From: Lachnospiraceae bacterium
GTDB taxonomy: Bacteria > Bacillota > Clostridia > Lachnospirales > Lachnospiraceae
Reading direction: 5' to 3'
DNA length: 64,000 nt
Assembly: GCA_024697595.1 (NCBI GenBank)
Contig: JAILFK010000032.1
Location: 34,860-98,859 of the forward strand
Shown here: piece by piece, positions 1 to 8,351 of the stretch
How positions within the stretch are numbered: the first letter of the stretch is position 1
Layout of the letters: each line of letters opens with the position of its first letter
Program-made: the position numbers and the translations under genes
The notes under the pieces: model-generated
Told to the model about the DNA's origin: nothing
What the model saw: only the letters and a program-made list of their open reading frames with translations
The model's database searches: none

Positions 1-444
1 TTCATAACAATTAAAATTATAATTTTTAAGTGCTTGCTCTGTAGTTACACATTCTGATAATGGAGTGTTTGCATTATGGGATATTGTATATTCAGCGTCA
101 TATGCAACTTCGCAACCACATTCAAAATCCGAAAATTCAAAATGCAAAACAAAAGGAATAGATTCGAGATATTCCTTATATCGCTTTGTTATACTGTTCA
201 GATTGATATAGAGAGGCGAAGAAACAGCCCAAGCACCAAAATAATTTAGGTTATTTATAAAAACCCATCTACCTGTTCCAGAGAATGATACTGTATCAGT
301 ATCTAAATCTTCTTCTCCTTCGGTGATTGTAAAATTATAATCACCATATTGTGTTGCTTTAATTGCTTCCCAAAACAATTTGTAGTCAACGGTTACATCA
401 GATATTACATTAATTGAACCTGCAACATCACTTAAATTTGCCAT
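1..444 (-). CDS. Hypothetical protein, 3' end beyond the left edge
   Basis: An open frame starts at an ATG at 444 behind a GGAGGAAG Shine-Dalgarno and stays open to base 1, giving 148 visible residues; the C-terminus is outside the window. The visible part is acidic and rich in aromatic residues, with no signal peptide, membrane segment or motif that I recognise. It is the third gene after the promoter at 1582-1610, following the 78-aa and 219-aa genes, and has its own hairpin (487-510) before the Shine-Dalgarno. Function unknown. Confidence 0.75.
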   Translation of the reverse strand, partial: MANLSDVAGSINVISDVTVDYKLFWEAIKATQYGDYNFTITEGEEDLDTDTVSFSGTGRWVFINNLNYFGAWAVSSPLYINLNSITKRYKEYLESIPFVLHFEFSDFECGCEVAYDAEYTISHNANTPLSECVTTEQALKNYNFNCYE

Positions 445-486
445 ATTTTCTTCCTCCTTTGTTTTGTCTAATGGCTAAAACAAAAC

Positions 487-510
487 ACTCCCTAGCATAA
501 GCTAGAGAGT
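487..510 (-). promoter_or_regulatory. Intra-operon hairpin ahead of a Shine-Dalgarno
   Basis: A 10-bp inverted repeat (ACTCTCTAGC / GCTAGGGAGT, one wobble) with a 4-nt loop lies between the 219-aa gene and the ribosome binding site of the next gene. It is one of several sequence-unrelated hairpins placed at this same position in the window; an mRNA processing, stability or translation role is inferred. Confidence 0.55.
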
Positions 511-548
511 ATTTCGCTTCTAACTTATACGCTGAGATAACAGAGAAA

Positions 549-1208
549 TTACAATAAAGTGTCTTTGATTTGCGAATATCCATCTTCGCAATAATCCCAG
601 TCAGTTAATTCGCTGCAAGGATACATGTTCGGAATTATTATTTTTTCGCAGGAATCAAGTTCTTTATATGAATATTCTTTTATATTTGCGTAAAAATTCT
701 TTTCCAGATATTTCCGCATTTTTGATTCGCTATCAAAGCAAAGTATATGTATATATGACATATTATCTTTTACCATTAATTCGTATGTGTCTAACCATAC
801 GGGTTTTGGTAAAATGCCATACCACATGAGTAATTCCGCATTATCACAAGCTCGGATCCTTGAAAAGCATTTTGCTTCTGCGAAACCAATTTGTGTTTTT
901 GGAATCATTTTATAATGCTGCATATATTTTTTGGCAGCTTCTTCTGCAGACGCAAGGTCTGTAAAAGTATCAATTCCAATGCCAGCATCGCTTGTGACAC
1001 TGAAATTATTTGAACCGGAGTAATTTTGCAAAGTATATCGTAGATTATTTGGTTCATTTTCTACGGTAAACTCTCTAATTACTTTCCATTTTCTAATGTC
1101 AGCTCGTGATACGGTATACACCGTATCACCGACATTTAATAATCTTTTCTGCGTGGAAATGGTTGGTTGTGCCAAAAAATCAAATATTGTCATTTGAACA
1201 GCTTCCAT
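549..1208 (-). CDS. Hypothetical protein with N-terminal clamp-binding-like motif
   Basis: A 219-aa protein. The ATG at 1208 is preferred because GGAGG lies 8 nt upstream; an in-frame GTG at 1217 overlaps that Shine-Dalgarno. The stop of the 78-aa gene upstream overlaps the same site, so the two are probably translationally coupled. Residues 5-11 (QMTIFDF) resemble the QxxLF-type motif that binds the bacterial sliding clamp; similar strings end the RecJ-like and PP-loop proteins of this window. The rest has mixed alpha/beta character with no recognised domain. Confidence 0.7.
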   Translation of the reverse strand: MEAVQMTIFDFLAQPTISTQKRLLNVGDTVYTVSRADIRKWKVIREFTVENEPNNLRYTLQNYSGSNNFSVTSDAGIGIDTFTDLASAEEAAKKYMQHYKMIPKTQIGFAEAKCFSRIRACDNAELLMWYGILPKPVWLDTYELMVKDNMSYIHILCFDSESKMRKYLEKNFYANIKEYSYKELDSCEKIIIPNMYPCSELTDWDYCEDGYSQIKDTLL

Positions 1209-1220
1209 AATCGTCACCTC

Positions 1221-1457
1221 CTACAGCTCTTGAAGTATATAAACACTTCCAGAGCGTGTCACTACTCGGATAGTTTTATCTGAGAAGTTGTTAGTGATTT
1301 TTTGGATTGGGGATGTATGCAAAAGCTTATCTTCGCCGTTGCATTTAATCACCAATTCCATTGGTACGCCTTCTTGCAATAAATGAACCCTAGCAGTCAA
1401 ACCACTTAAATCATTTTCGCCTACAGAACCTTTTTTGATAATAATGTTTTCCATCAT
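1221..1457 (-). CDS. Small hypothetical protein (78 aa)
   Basis: First gene after the promoter/leader at 1484-1610. The start is placed at the tandem ATGATG (1457/1454) just after GGAGGAAAAT; a longer open frame from 1517 is read through the structured leader and lacks a Shine-Dalgarno. The protein is a compact basic beta-rich chain with a C-terminal strand pattern ending in IRVVTRSGSVYIL. No family recognised. Confidence 0.7.
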   Translation of the reverse strand: MMENIIIKKGSVGENDLSGLTARVHLLQEGVPMELVIKCNGEDKLLHTSPIQKITNNFSDKTIRVVTRSGSVYILQEL

Positions 1458-1483
1458 ATTTTCCTCCTTCTTGAAAACAAAAA

Positions 1484-1556
1484 ATGCCGTCAAAAAGGCA
1501 TAAAAATAACCAGACAAATGATTGTCTGGTTACTTAAAATGCCTTTCCAACGGCTA
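1484..1556 (-). promoter_or_regulatory. Class B leader hairpin, copy 1
   Basis: The transcript from 1582-1610 folds into one long hairpin. A 16-bp basal helix (GCCGTTGG.. with ..GACGGC) includes G-U pairs, and a ~11-bp apical helix (AACCAGACAA with TTGTCTGGTT) sits above a short linker. A U-rich tract and GGAGGAAAAT follow. Six near-identical copies occur elsewhere in the window, each between a promoter and a first gene. Confidence 0.8.
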
Positions 1557-1581
1557 GTTAACTAATAATTAATACTAAGTT

Positions 1582-1610
1582 AGTGTATCGCAAAATCGTA
1601 TTAATGTCAA
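1582..1610 (-). promoter_or_regulatory. Sigma-A promoter, class B
   Basis: TTGACA, 17-bp spacer, TACACT. The spacer contains ATACGA, shared with most class B promoters here. It drives the 78-aa, 219-aa and left-edge genes. Confidence 0.75.
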
Positions 1611-1620
1611 TATATTAGCC

Positions 1621-2442
1621 TTATAATTCTTCTTTTATGTGATCTAAAAGAAACTCTTCATTGGTGTTATCCAGCCATTTTGCAAGATTTCTCATTATGT
1701 CCATTTCAACATTTCGTTGGCTGATTCGGGAGCCTCTTGTACAATAATCCTGGATATTTTGATGATTATATCGCAGCGTAGTCATATTGTTTTCTTTTAA
1801 TTTTTCATTTATATCAGTTAAGAATTTCAAAATGAAGTTATTCTTTTCTTCTGATGTAAGAGTTGGAACCTCTTTTACGATTGAAAATCGACTACGAAGT
1901 GCCTTGTCCATGATGTCTACTCTGTTGGTGGCTGATATTAAAATTAAAGGTGATTTTTTTGACCGGAGCATATCAAAGCATTGCATTAAAGTGATAGTTA
2001 CACGACTTATTTCACCACCAGTTGCGCCATCGCTTTCTCGCCCTCTTTCCTGTGATATGCAATCTATTTCGTCTAACATAAATATGCATTCTTTATCCCA
2101 GACAAACTCAAAAATCTCATTTATTACAGAGGTTGTTTTTCCGAATATTCCACTGAATATCTTTGCAAAGTTCACATAGATGAATGGCATATTAAGTTCA
2201 TGTGCTAAATATCGAGAAAAAGTTGTCTTTCCAGTTCCGGCTGGGCCATATAAAAGTGTTGTATTTGGATATGACTTCTTAATAATATTTTGAATTATAT
2301 CTGATTTTTCTTTGGTTCTAATTATTTCTTCTTTTATTTCTTCTGTTCTTGCAGTTTTGAAATAATTATTAACATTAAAATCAGAACAGTCTTCACATAT
2401 TAGGTAATCTTTTAAATTATCTGGTATTAAAATGCTATTCAT
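1621..2442 (-). CDS. AAA-family ATPase
   Basis: A 273-aa AAA+ ATPase. Walker A (GPAGTGKT) is at residues 66-73, Walker B (FMLDEID) at about 121-127, sensor 1 Asn in SATN near 173, and an arginine-finger candidate in LRSRF near 182-186. The N-terminal ~60 residues are a charged helical region typical of substrate or adaptor recognition, and the C-terminal part is the lid. It overlaps the 3' end of the thermonuclease gene by 8 nt, with CGGAGG inside that gene, so it is coupled to the nuclease and HTH genes. It resembles classical spastin/26S-like AAA modules on mobile elements; the substrate cannot be told. Confidence 0.85.
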   Translation of the reverse strand: MNSILIPDNLKDYLICEDCSDFNVNNYFKTARTEEIKEEIIRTKEKSDIIQNIIKKSYPNTTLLYGPAGTGKTTFSRYLAHELNMPFIYVNFAKIFSGIFGKTTSVINEIFEFVWDKECIFMLDEIDCISQERGRESDGATGGEISRVTITLMQCFDMLRSKKSPLILISATNRVDIMDKALRSRFSIVKEVPTLTSEEKNNFILKFLTDINEKLKENNMTTLRYNHQNIQDYCTRGSRISQRNVEMDIMRNLAKWLDNTNEEFLLDHIKEEL

Positions 2443-3016
2443 AAAAAACCTCCGTTGCCCAAAGGCCAGTATGAGTTTGTTGTGCTTCTGATTCTAGAGC
2501 TAAAAATAAAGTAGAATACATGTCATTTGGAGGATATATTATTACTTCTGCCATTCCTTCTTTTATTAAAATAGCATTAAGACAATTGTTTTCTACATCT
2601 TCCATATTATTTATATCTACATTGTTTTTGAGCCAAACATAGGCAAGTGTTCTACCATACTGATCTGTTTTTTCTTTATCGTAACTTAGATATAAAGTGC
2701 TATATGACTGTAAAAATTCTTTGGTAAAGTTACTGGCTATTTCTCCCTCTTTGCAGTTTTTCTCTTTATCAGAATGGACTGATTCGGGTGTGTTTATTTC
2801 CAATAATCTTATTTTTTGTTCTCCAGAACTGGTGGTTACGACTAGAGTATCTCCGTCTACTATTCTTTCTAAATGTGCTTCTACTAATTGAGCTGATTCT
2901 TTAGTAGTATTTTGTTGAGTGGAACCATGTTCTGAAATAAGCTTATTTCCGCTAATGATAGCAAGGACAATAATTAAGATTATGAATCTAAATTTGTAAA
3001 GCCTAAATTTCTTCAC
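2435..3016 (-). CDS. Thermonuclease-like (SNase fold) exported or anchored nuclease
   Basis: 193 aa, starting at a GTG six nt after GGAGG. Residues ~8-25 form a hydrophobic segment, a signal peptide or N-terminal anchor, so the enzyme probably acts at or outside the membrane. The SNase core follows: RIVDGDTLVV, then RLLEINTPES (catalytic Arg), GEIAS (catalytic Glu position) and DQYGRTLAYVW (second Arg), then the ILIKEGMAEV strand/helix typical of the family. Staphylococcal-nuclease homologues cut DNA and RNA in a Ca-dependent way. It overlaps the HTH gene by 14 nt. Confidence 0.88.
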   Translation of the reverse strand: MKKFRLYKFRFIILIIVLAIISGNKLISEHGSTQQNTTKESAQLVEAHLERIVDGDTLVVTTSSGEQKIRLLEINTPESVHSDKEKNCKEGEIASNFTKEFLQSYSTLYLSYDKEKTDQYGRTLAYVWLKNNVDINNMEDVENNCLNAILIKEGMAEVIIYPPNDMYSTLFLALESEAQQTHTGLWATEVFYE

Positions 3017-3290
3017 CGTTAGCCTCCAATTCGTGTGCTAATTGCAAAGCAACTTCTTTATATCTTTCTTCTCGATCCTTGTTTGCAGCTGGGCGATCCA
3101 GATATTTTAAAAGATAATTATATACATCTTCTTTTAAGTAAAGTGTTGGTGAAAATCCTTCTACTGGGCATAAATCGCCTTGTTTTTCCAACTTTGTTAA
3201 GTACTGACGAGATATACATAACATTTCAATAACACCTTTTTTTGATATAAAATTTTGCGTTAGAAATAAACATTTTGCTTCTTTATTCAT
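3003..3290 (-). CDS. Helix-turn-helix (excisionase/MerR-like) DNA-binding protein
   Basis: 95 aa. The central GVIEMLCISRQYLTKLEKQGDLCPV segment fits the winged-helix excisionase/MerR-type HTH, followed by a strand-like wing (FSPTLYLKEDVYNYL) and a charged C-terminal helix. First gene of the HTH-nuclease-ATPase operon, it may autoregulate through the inverted repeat at 3367-3390. Start chosen at the ATG after AGAAAGG. An excisionase role is possible but no integrase is visible. Confidence 0.65.
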   Translation of the reverse strand: MNKEAKCLFLTQNFISKKGVIEMLCISRQYLTKLEKQGDLCPVEGFSPTLYLKEDVYNYLLKYLDRPAANKDREERYKEVALQLAHELEANGEEI

Positions 3291-3366
3291 AGTTTTAATC
3301 CAACCTTTCTCATAATATTTATATGCTTGATAGAGTGTTATCTGCCAAGCATATAGTATTTATTTA

Positions 3367-3390
3367 TGATACAGAGTGAATCTGTTATCA
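3367..3390. promoter_or_regulatory. Inverted repeat, possible operator
   Basis: TGATA-CAGA-N6-TCTG-TTATCA lies ~80 bp upstream of the HTH gene, between it and the SSB terminator. Its symmetry fits a dimeric regulator site. No promoter with good -35 and -10 boxes could be fixed beside it. Confidence 0.35.
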
Positions 3391-3396
3391 TCACAA

Positions 3397-3428
3397 GAAA
3401 AATGCGACCTTTTTAGCGAGTGGTCGCA
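3397..3428 (-). terminator. Rho-independent terminator after ssb
   Basis: A 7-bp GC-rich stem (TGCGACC / GGTCGCA) followed on the minus strand by TTTTT, 16 nt after the ssb stop codon. Confidence 0.8.
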
Positions 3429-3443
3429 AACTCGTATAGAAAA

Positions 3444-3860
3444 TTAATTGAACGGAAGTTCATCTTCGTCTGGCATTTCCATGAATCCAGAGTTGTCTGG
3501 TGCCGGACCTGCAGGTGATGGAGCAGATGAATTATTGTTAGAATTTTTACTCTCACAAAATTCAACACTGTTGATAAGCAGCTCAGTGCCATAAACCTTC
3601 TGCCCGTCTTTATTTGTATAATTATTGTTTCTCACTTCACCTTCAACAAGGATTCTGTTGCCCTTCTTGAAGTACTTTTCAACAAACTCGGCAGTCTTGC
3701 CAAAGCAAACGCAGCTGAAAAAGTCAGCATCTGGATCACCTTCTCTTTTAAACTGTCTGTTTACTGCGATGTTAAATCTTGTTATCTGTGTATTGTTACC
3801 AGCTCCAAATCTAACATCAGGATCATTTGTTAATCTTCCCATCATAATTGTTTTGTTCAT
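3444..3860 (-). CDS. ssb: Single-stranded DNA-binding protein
   Basis: 138 aa from the ATG at 3860, which follows GGAGAG; an upstream in-frame ATG would add nine residues before the Shine-Dalgarno. The N-terminal OB fold is canonical (NKTIMMGRLTNDPDVRF, FNIAVNR, DFFSCVCFGKTAEFVEKYFKKG, VEGEVRNNNYTNKDGQ), followed by a Ser/Pro/Asn linker and the acidic tip DEDELPFN that docks partner proteins such as RecG, RecJ and topoisomerase III, all encoded nearby. It probably protects the transferred strand and recruits this element's repair enzymes. Confidence 0.95.
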   Translation of the reverse strand: MNKTIMMGRLTNDPDVRFGAGNNTQITRFNIAVNRQFKREGDPDADFFSCVCFGKTAEFVEKYFKKGNRILVEGEVRNNNYTNKDGQKVYGTELLINSVEFCESKNSNNNSSAPSPAGPAPDNSGFMEMPDEDELPFN

Positions 3861-3916
3861 AAACACTCTCTCCTTTATATTTAACAACTTATTTACGAAA
3901 GGACTTTCTTTCTGTA

Positions 3917-3948
3917 ATTATACTAACACACAGGTTGCACTTTGTCAA
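3917..3948 (-). promoter_or_regulatory. Probable ssb promoter
   Basis: TATAAT at 3917-3922 preceded by TTAG as in other promoters here. TTGACA lies 20 bp upstream, longer than ideal, so the -35 assignment is uncertain. It overlaps the end of the 63-aa gene. Confidence 0.5.
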
Positions 3949-4136
3949 CTCGAACTATTGTTGCGCGAATTCTCTTTTTTATATCCTATTAACAACAATA
4001 GCAAAGATGCTACAAAAACTAATATAATGGCTATGTCTTTAGAAAATATCGCGAAGAAAAATAATACAATGGTACAGGTTAGTTCAAGCAATTGCTTTAA
4101 AGGTTTAGATTTTATTTTTTTTATTAAAAAAGTCAT
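3945..4136 (-). CDS. Small membrane protein (63 aa)
   Basis: Two closely spaced hydrophobic helices (about residues 17-33 and 35-52) with basic ends. It starts 12 nt after the 462-aa gene behind GAGGTGAATT and is the last gene of the topoisomerase operon. No family recognised. Confidence 0.65.
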   Translation of the reverse strand: MTFLIKKIKSKPLKQLLELTCTIVLFFFAIFSKDIAIILVFVASLLLLLIGYKKENSRNNSSS

Positions 4137-4148
4137 AATTCACCTCGA

Positions 4149-5537
4149 TTATTTTGTAAAGCTATCGGTTATGCTTTGAATAAATTGCTCATCAGTTGTT
4201 CCAATAATGTTAAGCATACAGTTGTAACCATTTGCTTTAAAACACCACCTATTTGATGTTAGCGTATCCCCTGCAATAGACAAGGAGTTTGTTACGCCTT
4301 TTGAATTAGGAAATACTTTATCGACAACTTTGTAATAAATACAATCCATATTCTTTATTTTTGAATGTAAGTCCATTTTATTTACAGTTGTTTCATAAGT
4401 AAAATCAGTAGGAGCAATCTCTTGGATAAAGGTAGGCAAAAGTATTTGTGCCTCATATGAACTTGAATATTGCGCATAGTCGCCTACAATATCTTTGCTT
4501 GCTATGTATTCGATTACTGTGCCTGCATATGGTTCGGTTTGACTATTCGGAGCTTTTATAATAGTCATTCCATCGTCATTTTGAGATACATCCCAGTTAG
4601 AAGGATATTTAAAAGAAACACCGCTGGCATCATCTTTAAATGTACTGCATTCAAGTGAGATTGCAGCTGGTTCATATGTAGACCAAGAATTTAGCACCTG
4701 ATCCATCAATGCAAACACTTCATTAGTTTTAAGTGTTTGAGAAATTCCTTGCATACAAACGCCTTTACCATCATAGATAAAGAAGTAGTCACAAGTTGTT
4801 AATTCTATTGGAAGTGAGTCTTTTTCTTCCATATAATAAGCAGTTCCGTTAGACCATTTTAGTGGGAAGGAACCTACAGTTTTATCTGATAGATAGCCTC
4901 TAGCCCACATCAAACATCTTTTTTCACATTCATTGCCATTATTATCAAGTAATATCGCAGTTTGCTTCATCATATAATTAAGGTTTTGATTATATACTTC
5001 TAACGGATCAGACATTTGATAATTTAAAGGAATAATTGATATTTGAGTATGAGTTTTTAAGTCTCGTAAGTATATAACCTCTTGCGTTTCATATGCTTCA
5101 AAATTTTGTGGCATTTCTACTTTAAACTTGAAATAAGTATTGTTTAAAGTGTTTCCGGAGCTACTTTTCGAATCTATTTTTGAAGCATTTGAAATATTAG
5201 GGGAGCCTACAGAAGTATGTGTTGAGGCATCTTTTTTTATGTCATCGGATGTTACAAGTACAGTTTTACCATCAACGCCGTATGTTGTGCTGTCATCTTT
5301 CTTTTTGTTATCTGCAGGTTTTATCATTGCAAAAAGAAAGGCGGTAATAATTATGATTGTTAAAAATGTAGGTACAAGTTTAAACCATGTCTTTATTTTT
5401 GAGGATTCTTTTTCATCAGATGAATTGTCAGAGTCTACATCTTTTGATGAATCCTTTTCTGTATTTGCATTTTTCTTATATTTGTCTTCGGCTCTGGTAT
5501 CAATTCCTAGTAAGTGAAATATTTTTTTGATATTCAT
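4149..5537 (-). CDS. Membrane-anchored protein with two PsbP/Mog1-like domains
   Basis: 462 aa. A charged cytoplasmic N-terminus (~50 residues) is followed by one transmembrane helix (about 52-72) and a long extracytoplasmic region. That region appears to hold two similar modules, one beginning near NTYFKFKVEMPQNFEAY and one near GVSFKYPSNWDVS; the pattern 'F-x-F-x-hP-x-x-W' is typical of the PsbP/Mog1 fold. Cysteines are sparse. It sits between the 91-aa single-pass protein and the 63-aa membrane protein, suggesting an envelope complex attached to the topoisomerase operon. Role unknown; the domain call is an inference. Confidence 0.7.
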   Translation of the reverse strand: MNIKKIFHLLGIDTRAEDKYKKNANTEKDSSKDVDSDNSSDEKESSKIKTWFKLVPTFLTIIIITAFLFAMIKPADNKKKDDSTTYGVDGKTVLVTSDDIKKDASTHTSVGSPNISNASKIDSKSSSGNTLNNTYFKFKVEMPQNFEAYETQEVIYLRDLKTHTQISIIPLNYQMSDPLEVYNQNLNYMMKQTAILLDNNGNECEKRCLMWARGYLSDKTVGSFPLKWSNGTAYYMEEKDSLPIELTTCDYFFIYDGKGVCMQGISQTLKTNEVFALMDQVLNSWSTYEPAAISLECSTFKDDASGVSFKYPSNWDVSQNDDGMTIIKAPNSQTEPYAGTVIEYIASKDIVGDYAQYSSSYEAQILLPTFIQEIAPTDFTYETTVNKMDLHSKIKNMDCIYYKVVDKVFPNSKGVTNSLSIAGDTLTSNRWCFKANGYNCMLNIIGTTDEQFIQSITDSFTK

Positions 5538-5543
5538 ATATTA

Positions 5544-5819
5544 TTATTGTCCTTTCTGCATCATAGAAGGCATATCTTCTGCTGAGATTGACTGTGGGTT
5601 TTCGCTTTGCGATTCAAGTAAAGCATAGGCGTTAGATAAAACATTATGTTTTGAAGCTACTGCTATTAATGCAAGCAAAATCATTATAAGTAAAAATCCA
5701 GAAGCCCAGCTATAAAAAGTATTTATAAAGCTCTGACGAGATTTAAGGCGGTTTATTTTTGCCTGATATTCCTTCTTTCTTTTCTTTTCTATTTCTATTG
5801 TTTTTTCATTATTTCTCAT
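5544..5819 (-). CDS. Single-pass membrane protein with coiled coil
   Basis: 91 aa: an N-terminal Lys/Glu-rich helix (~35 residues, coiled-coil-like), one transmembrane helix (about 40-58) and a short polar tail with MPSMMQKGQ. It is reminiscent in shape of FtsL/DivIC-like bitopic proteins, but that is only topology. Spaced 7-12 nt from both neighbours, hence operonic. Confidence 0.65.
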   Translation of the reverse strand: MRNNEKTIEIEKKRKKEYQAKINRLKSRQSFINTFYSWASGFLLIMILLALIAVASKHNVLSNAYALLESQSENPQSISAEDMPSMMQKGQ

Positions 5820-5831
5820 AAAATACCTCGT

Positions 5832-8342
5832 TTAATAAAAATCTAAACTGATTTTATCTGTGTTTTTATCGTAAATCAGTCGTGCTGAATATCGCTTGTT
5901 ACTCTTTTTAGAATAGAATCCATTTAGTTTATTTGTTCTTCCAGTAGTAAGCATTTGATCGAGTTCTGAATTAGTACAAGGTCTACCAAATATTTTTCTG
6001 TATTGAGTAAATGAACATTTCGGACATTTAAGCATGGCGTCATTGGACTGCAGCTTTTCGTGACACTTTGGACATGCAATAGATGTATTTTGAAAAGCTA
6101 AATCTTTATCAAATACCAGTTCAAAATGGTGTTTGTATTCTTCGTTATAGGTATATTTGATTCTTGCATCAAATTTTTTGCCGCTTTTTGAGACAAAACC
6201 TTTTATGGCAGTTTTACTTGGCTCATCCTTATGTGCCAGGGCATATGCAATTTGATTGGTAGTCAATTTTTTCTTGCATAATTCTCCTTGAATATAAAAT
6301 TTACAAGGATTTGTCTTGTCTCTAAAGCCAATACAACCATAACCGCCGCTTTGAGTTCTTAGTAGTTTTCGTTTACATAAAGGGCAAATCAGCTTTTTCT
6401 CATCGGAATTATCTGTCTTAAATGGAATTATTGCAGTTCTGATTTGTTCTGAGCAGTCATTTCCTTTAACGGTTTCAATTTCTTTGGCAACATAAGCGTT
6501 TAAAACACTTAAATATTTTTCATAACTCATTTTGCCTTCTACTACAGCATCTAGTGCCAATTCCCATTTTGCTGTCATAGAAGGGCTTAATACCTCTTTG
6601 ATTGTAAGGTTTAATACATCATAAACCATTTCTCCAAATGCATCAGAAGAAACAATCTGTGTTTTAGGATTTATTTTTATGTAGTGCTTATTACTTAATT
6701 TTGAAATAATAGCTGCACGGGTAGCTGATGTACCTATTCCAGAGGACTTGATTCTTGCTCTTTCTTCTTCATCTTCAATTAGGTTTCCAGCATTTTCCAT
6801 TGCTAAAATCAATGTACCTGAACTATATCTTTTTGGAGGAGAAGTTTTTCCTTCTTTTATTGCTATAGTAGCTACAGGGAATTTGTCGCCAGATTTAAGA
6901 AGCAGTATTTCTTTCTGTAGCTCGCTTTCAGTTTCCTCTTTTGTATTATATAGCTCTAGAAATCCTTTTTTTTGCAATATTTTTGTTTTTGCAAAAAAAT
7001 TCTCCCCGGCTATTTTGACACATATATTTACATCCAAGTATTTAGCAGGAGGCATAAATATAGACAAAAATCGTAATACAATTAGGTTATATACTGCTCT
7101 TTGCTCCTGAGTAAGTTCTTCGATCTTTGATACTTGACCTGTAGGAATGATTGCATAGTGATCTGAAATTTTTGAATCATCCGTGTACTTGCTATTGATA
7201 ATATTTGCATAGCTATCATCTGAGAGTATCTTATTCGCAAAACGCTCTATTTCAGTAATGTAGGTTAATCCTTGTATGTTTTTATCAATTTCTTTTGCTA
7301 TAGCGCTTGATAATACTCTTGCATCAGTTCTGGGATATGAAGTAAACTTCTTTTCATATAATGCCTGCGCAATTGCGAGAGTTTGTTCTGGCGACATTTT
7401 AAATCGCTTTGAACACTCGGCTTGCAGCTCGGCTAGGTTAAATAAGTTGGGAGCAAATTTTTTCACTTCCCTTGTGATGGCTGATTCTACAATTGCTGGT
7501 TTGCCTGTTAATTCGTTTAATAGGTATTGCGCATCTGATTCGTTTTTGAAGCCGTTCTCGGAATACAATAAAGGACTTTCATAATACTTGCTTTGTTTTG
7601 TGGCTTTCCATTCCAGCTCTACATTGTTGGTTCCTGTTAATACCAATTTGTAAAAGGGAATTTCTTCAAAATTACGAATTTCTCTTTCTCGTGACACAAC
7701 CATGCCTAGAACAGTAGACATTACTCTGCCAACAGCAATGGTGCATTTTTCTTGCCCTAAATTTTGTGCCAGTAAATTAGAGTATTTAATAGTAATTGCT
7801 CTTGATAGGTTTAAACCAGTTGCATAATCTTCTATGGCCCGCAAATAGCCAGAAGCTGCTAAATTATCATAGTTAGATTTATCTTTTGCTGTTGCAATTC
7901 CATTTAATATTTCTTCATTTGTCTGTGAATCAATCCAAACGACTTTTTGATTTATGTTAGGGTTTATTCCAACATAATCAAGAATGAGATATTGTAAATA
8001 TATACCCTCTCTCGCTGGATCACCGGCAATGTATAGGGTGTCTATATCGTTTCTATGATATAGTTCTTTGATTATGTTTAATTGCCTTTTGTTAATATCG
8101 TCTGAAATTGGTTCGTATTTATATTTTTCTGGCAAAAAGGGTAATGAATCCATCGACCATACCTTTAATGATTCATCATATTTTTCTGGATAAGACATTG
8201 TTACTAGATGTCCTAACGCCCATGTGATAATATATGATTCATTTTCATAATAACCATTAGAATATGTAGTTGATGGTACGCCCAGCGCATAAGCGAAAGC
8301 TTTCGCAACGGATGGCTTCTCAGTTATGATGATGCTTTTCAT
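5832..8342 (-). CDS. topB: DNA topoisomerase III (type IA)
   Basis: 836 aa. The Toprim domain starts MKSIIITEKPSVAKAFAYAL, with the acidic motif GDPAREG near 107-113. The active-site tyrosine lies in TSYPRTD (Y336). The domain-4 gate, SSGIGTSATRA and two C-terminal zinc-finger regions (CPLC..C and CPKC..CPKC, after ~630 and ~770) follow. The second Asp of the usual DxD metal site is Ala here (D-P-A), as in other mobile-element TopB proteins with DAGREG. The enzyme relaxes or decatenates single-stranded regions; on conjugative elements it is thought to act with the transfer or replication machinery. It follows the 244-aa gene by 9 nt. Confidence 0.95.
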   Translation of the reverse strand: MKSIIITEKPSVAKAFAYALGVPSTTYSNGYYENESYIITWALGHLVTMSYPEKYDESLKVWSMDSLPFLPEKYKYEPISDDINKRQLNIIKELYHRNDIDTLYIAGDPAREGIYLQYLILDYVGINPNINQKVVWIDSQTNEEILNGIATAKDKSNYDNLAASGYLRAIEDYATGLNLSRAITIKYSNLLAQNLGQEKCTIAVGRVMSTVLGMVVSREREIRNFEEIPFYKLVLTGTNNVELEWKATKQSKYYESPLLYSENGFKNESDAQYLLNELTGKPAIVESAITREVKKFAPNLFNLAELQAECSKRFKMSPEQTLAIAQALYEKKFTSYPRTDARVLSSAIAKEIDKNIQGLTYITEIERFANKILSDDSYANIINSKYTDDSKISDHYAIIPTGQVSKIEELTQEQRAVYNLIVLRFLSIFMPPAKYLDVNICVKIAGENFFAKTKILQKKGFLELYNTKEETESELQKEILLLKSGDKFPVATIAIKEGKTSPPKRYSSGTLILAMENAGNLIEDEEERARIKSSGIGTSATRAAIISKLSNKHYIKINPKTQIVSSDAFGEMVYDVLNLTIKEVLSPSMTAKWELALDAVVEGKMSYEKYLSVLNAYVAKEIETVKGNDCSEQIRTAIIPFKTDNSDEKKLICPLCKRKLLRTQSGGYGCIGFRDKTNPCKFYIQGELCKKKLTTNQIAYALAHKDEPSKTAIKGFVSKSGKKFDARIKYTYNEEYKHHFELVFDKDLAFQNTSIACPKCHEKLQSNDAMLKCPKCSFTQYRKIFGRPCTNSELDQMLTTGRTNKLNGFYSKKSNKRYSARLIYDKNTDKISLDFY

Positions 8343-8351
8343 ACAATCCTC

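Noticed and set aside
1221..1517. Extended open frames reading MSGYFYAF.. through the class B leaders (also at 12143-13192, 32756-35833)
   Set aside because: They start in the structured leader with no Shine-Dalgarno, and the real ATG follows GGAGGAAAA. In other copies the frame relation to the gene differs, so the leader is under RNA rather than protein selection.
1787..2179. Plus-strand open frames across this and other minus-strand genes
   Set aside because: They lack Shine-Dalgarno sites and promoters, lie antisense to well-supported genes, and have unlikely composition. They are shadows.
3003..3290. HTH protein as an excisionase proving an integrated element
   Set aside because: No integrase or attachment site is in the window and HTH proteins of this type are also plain repressors.
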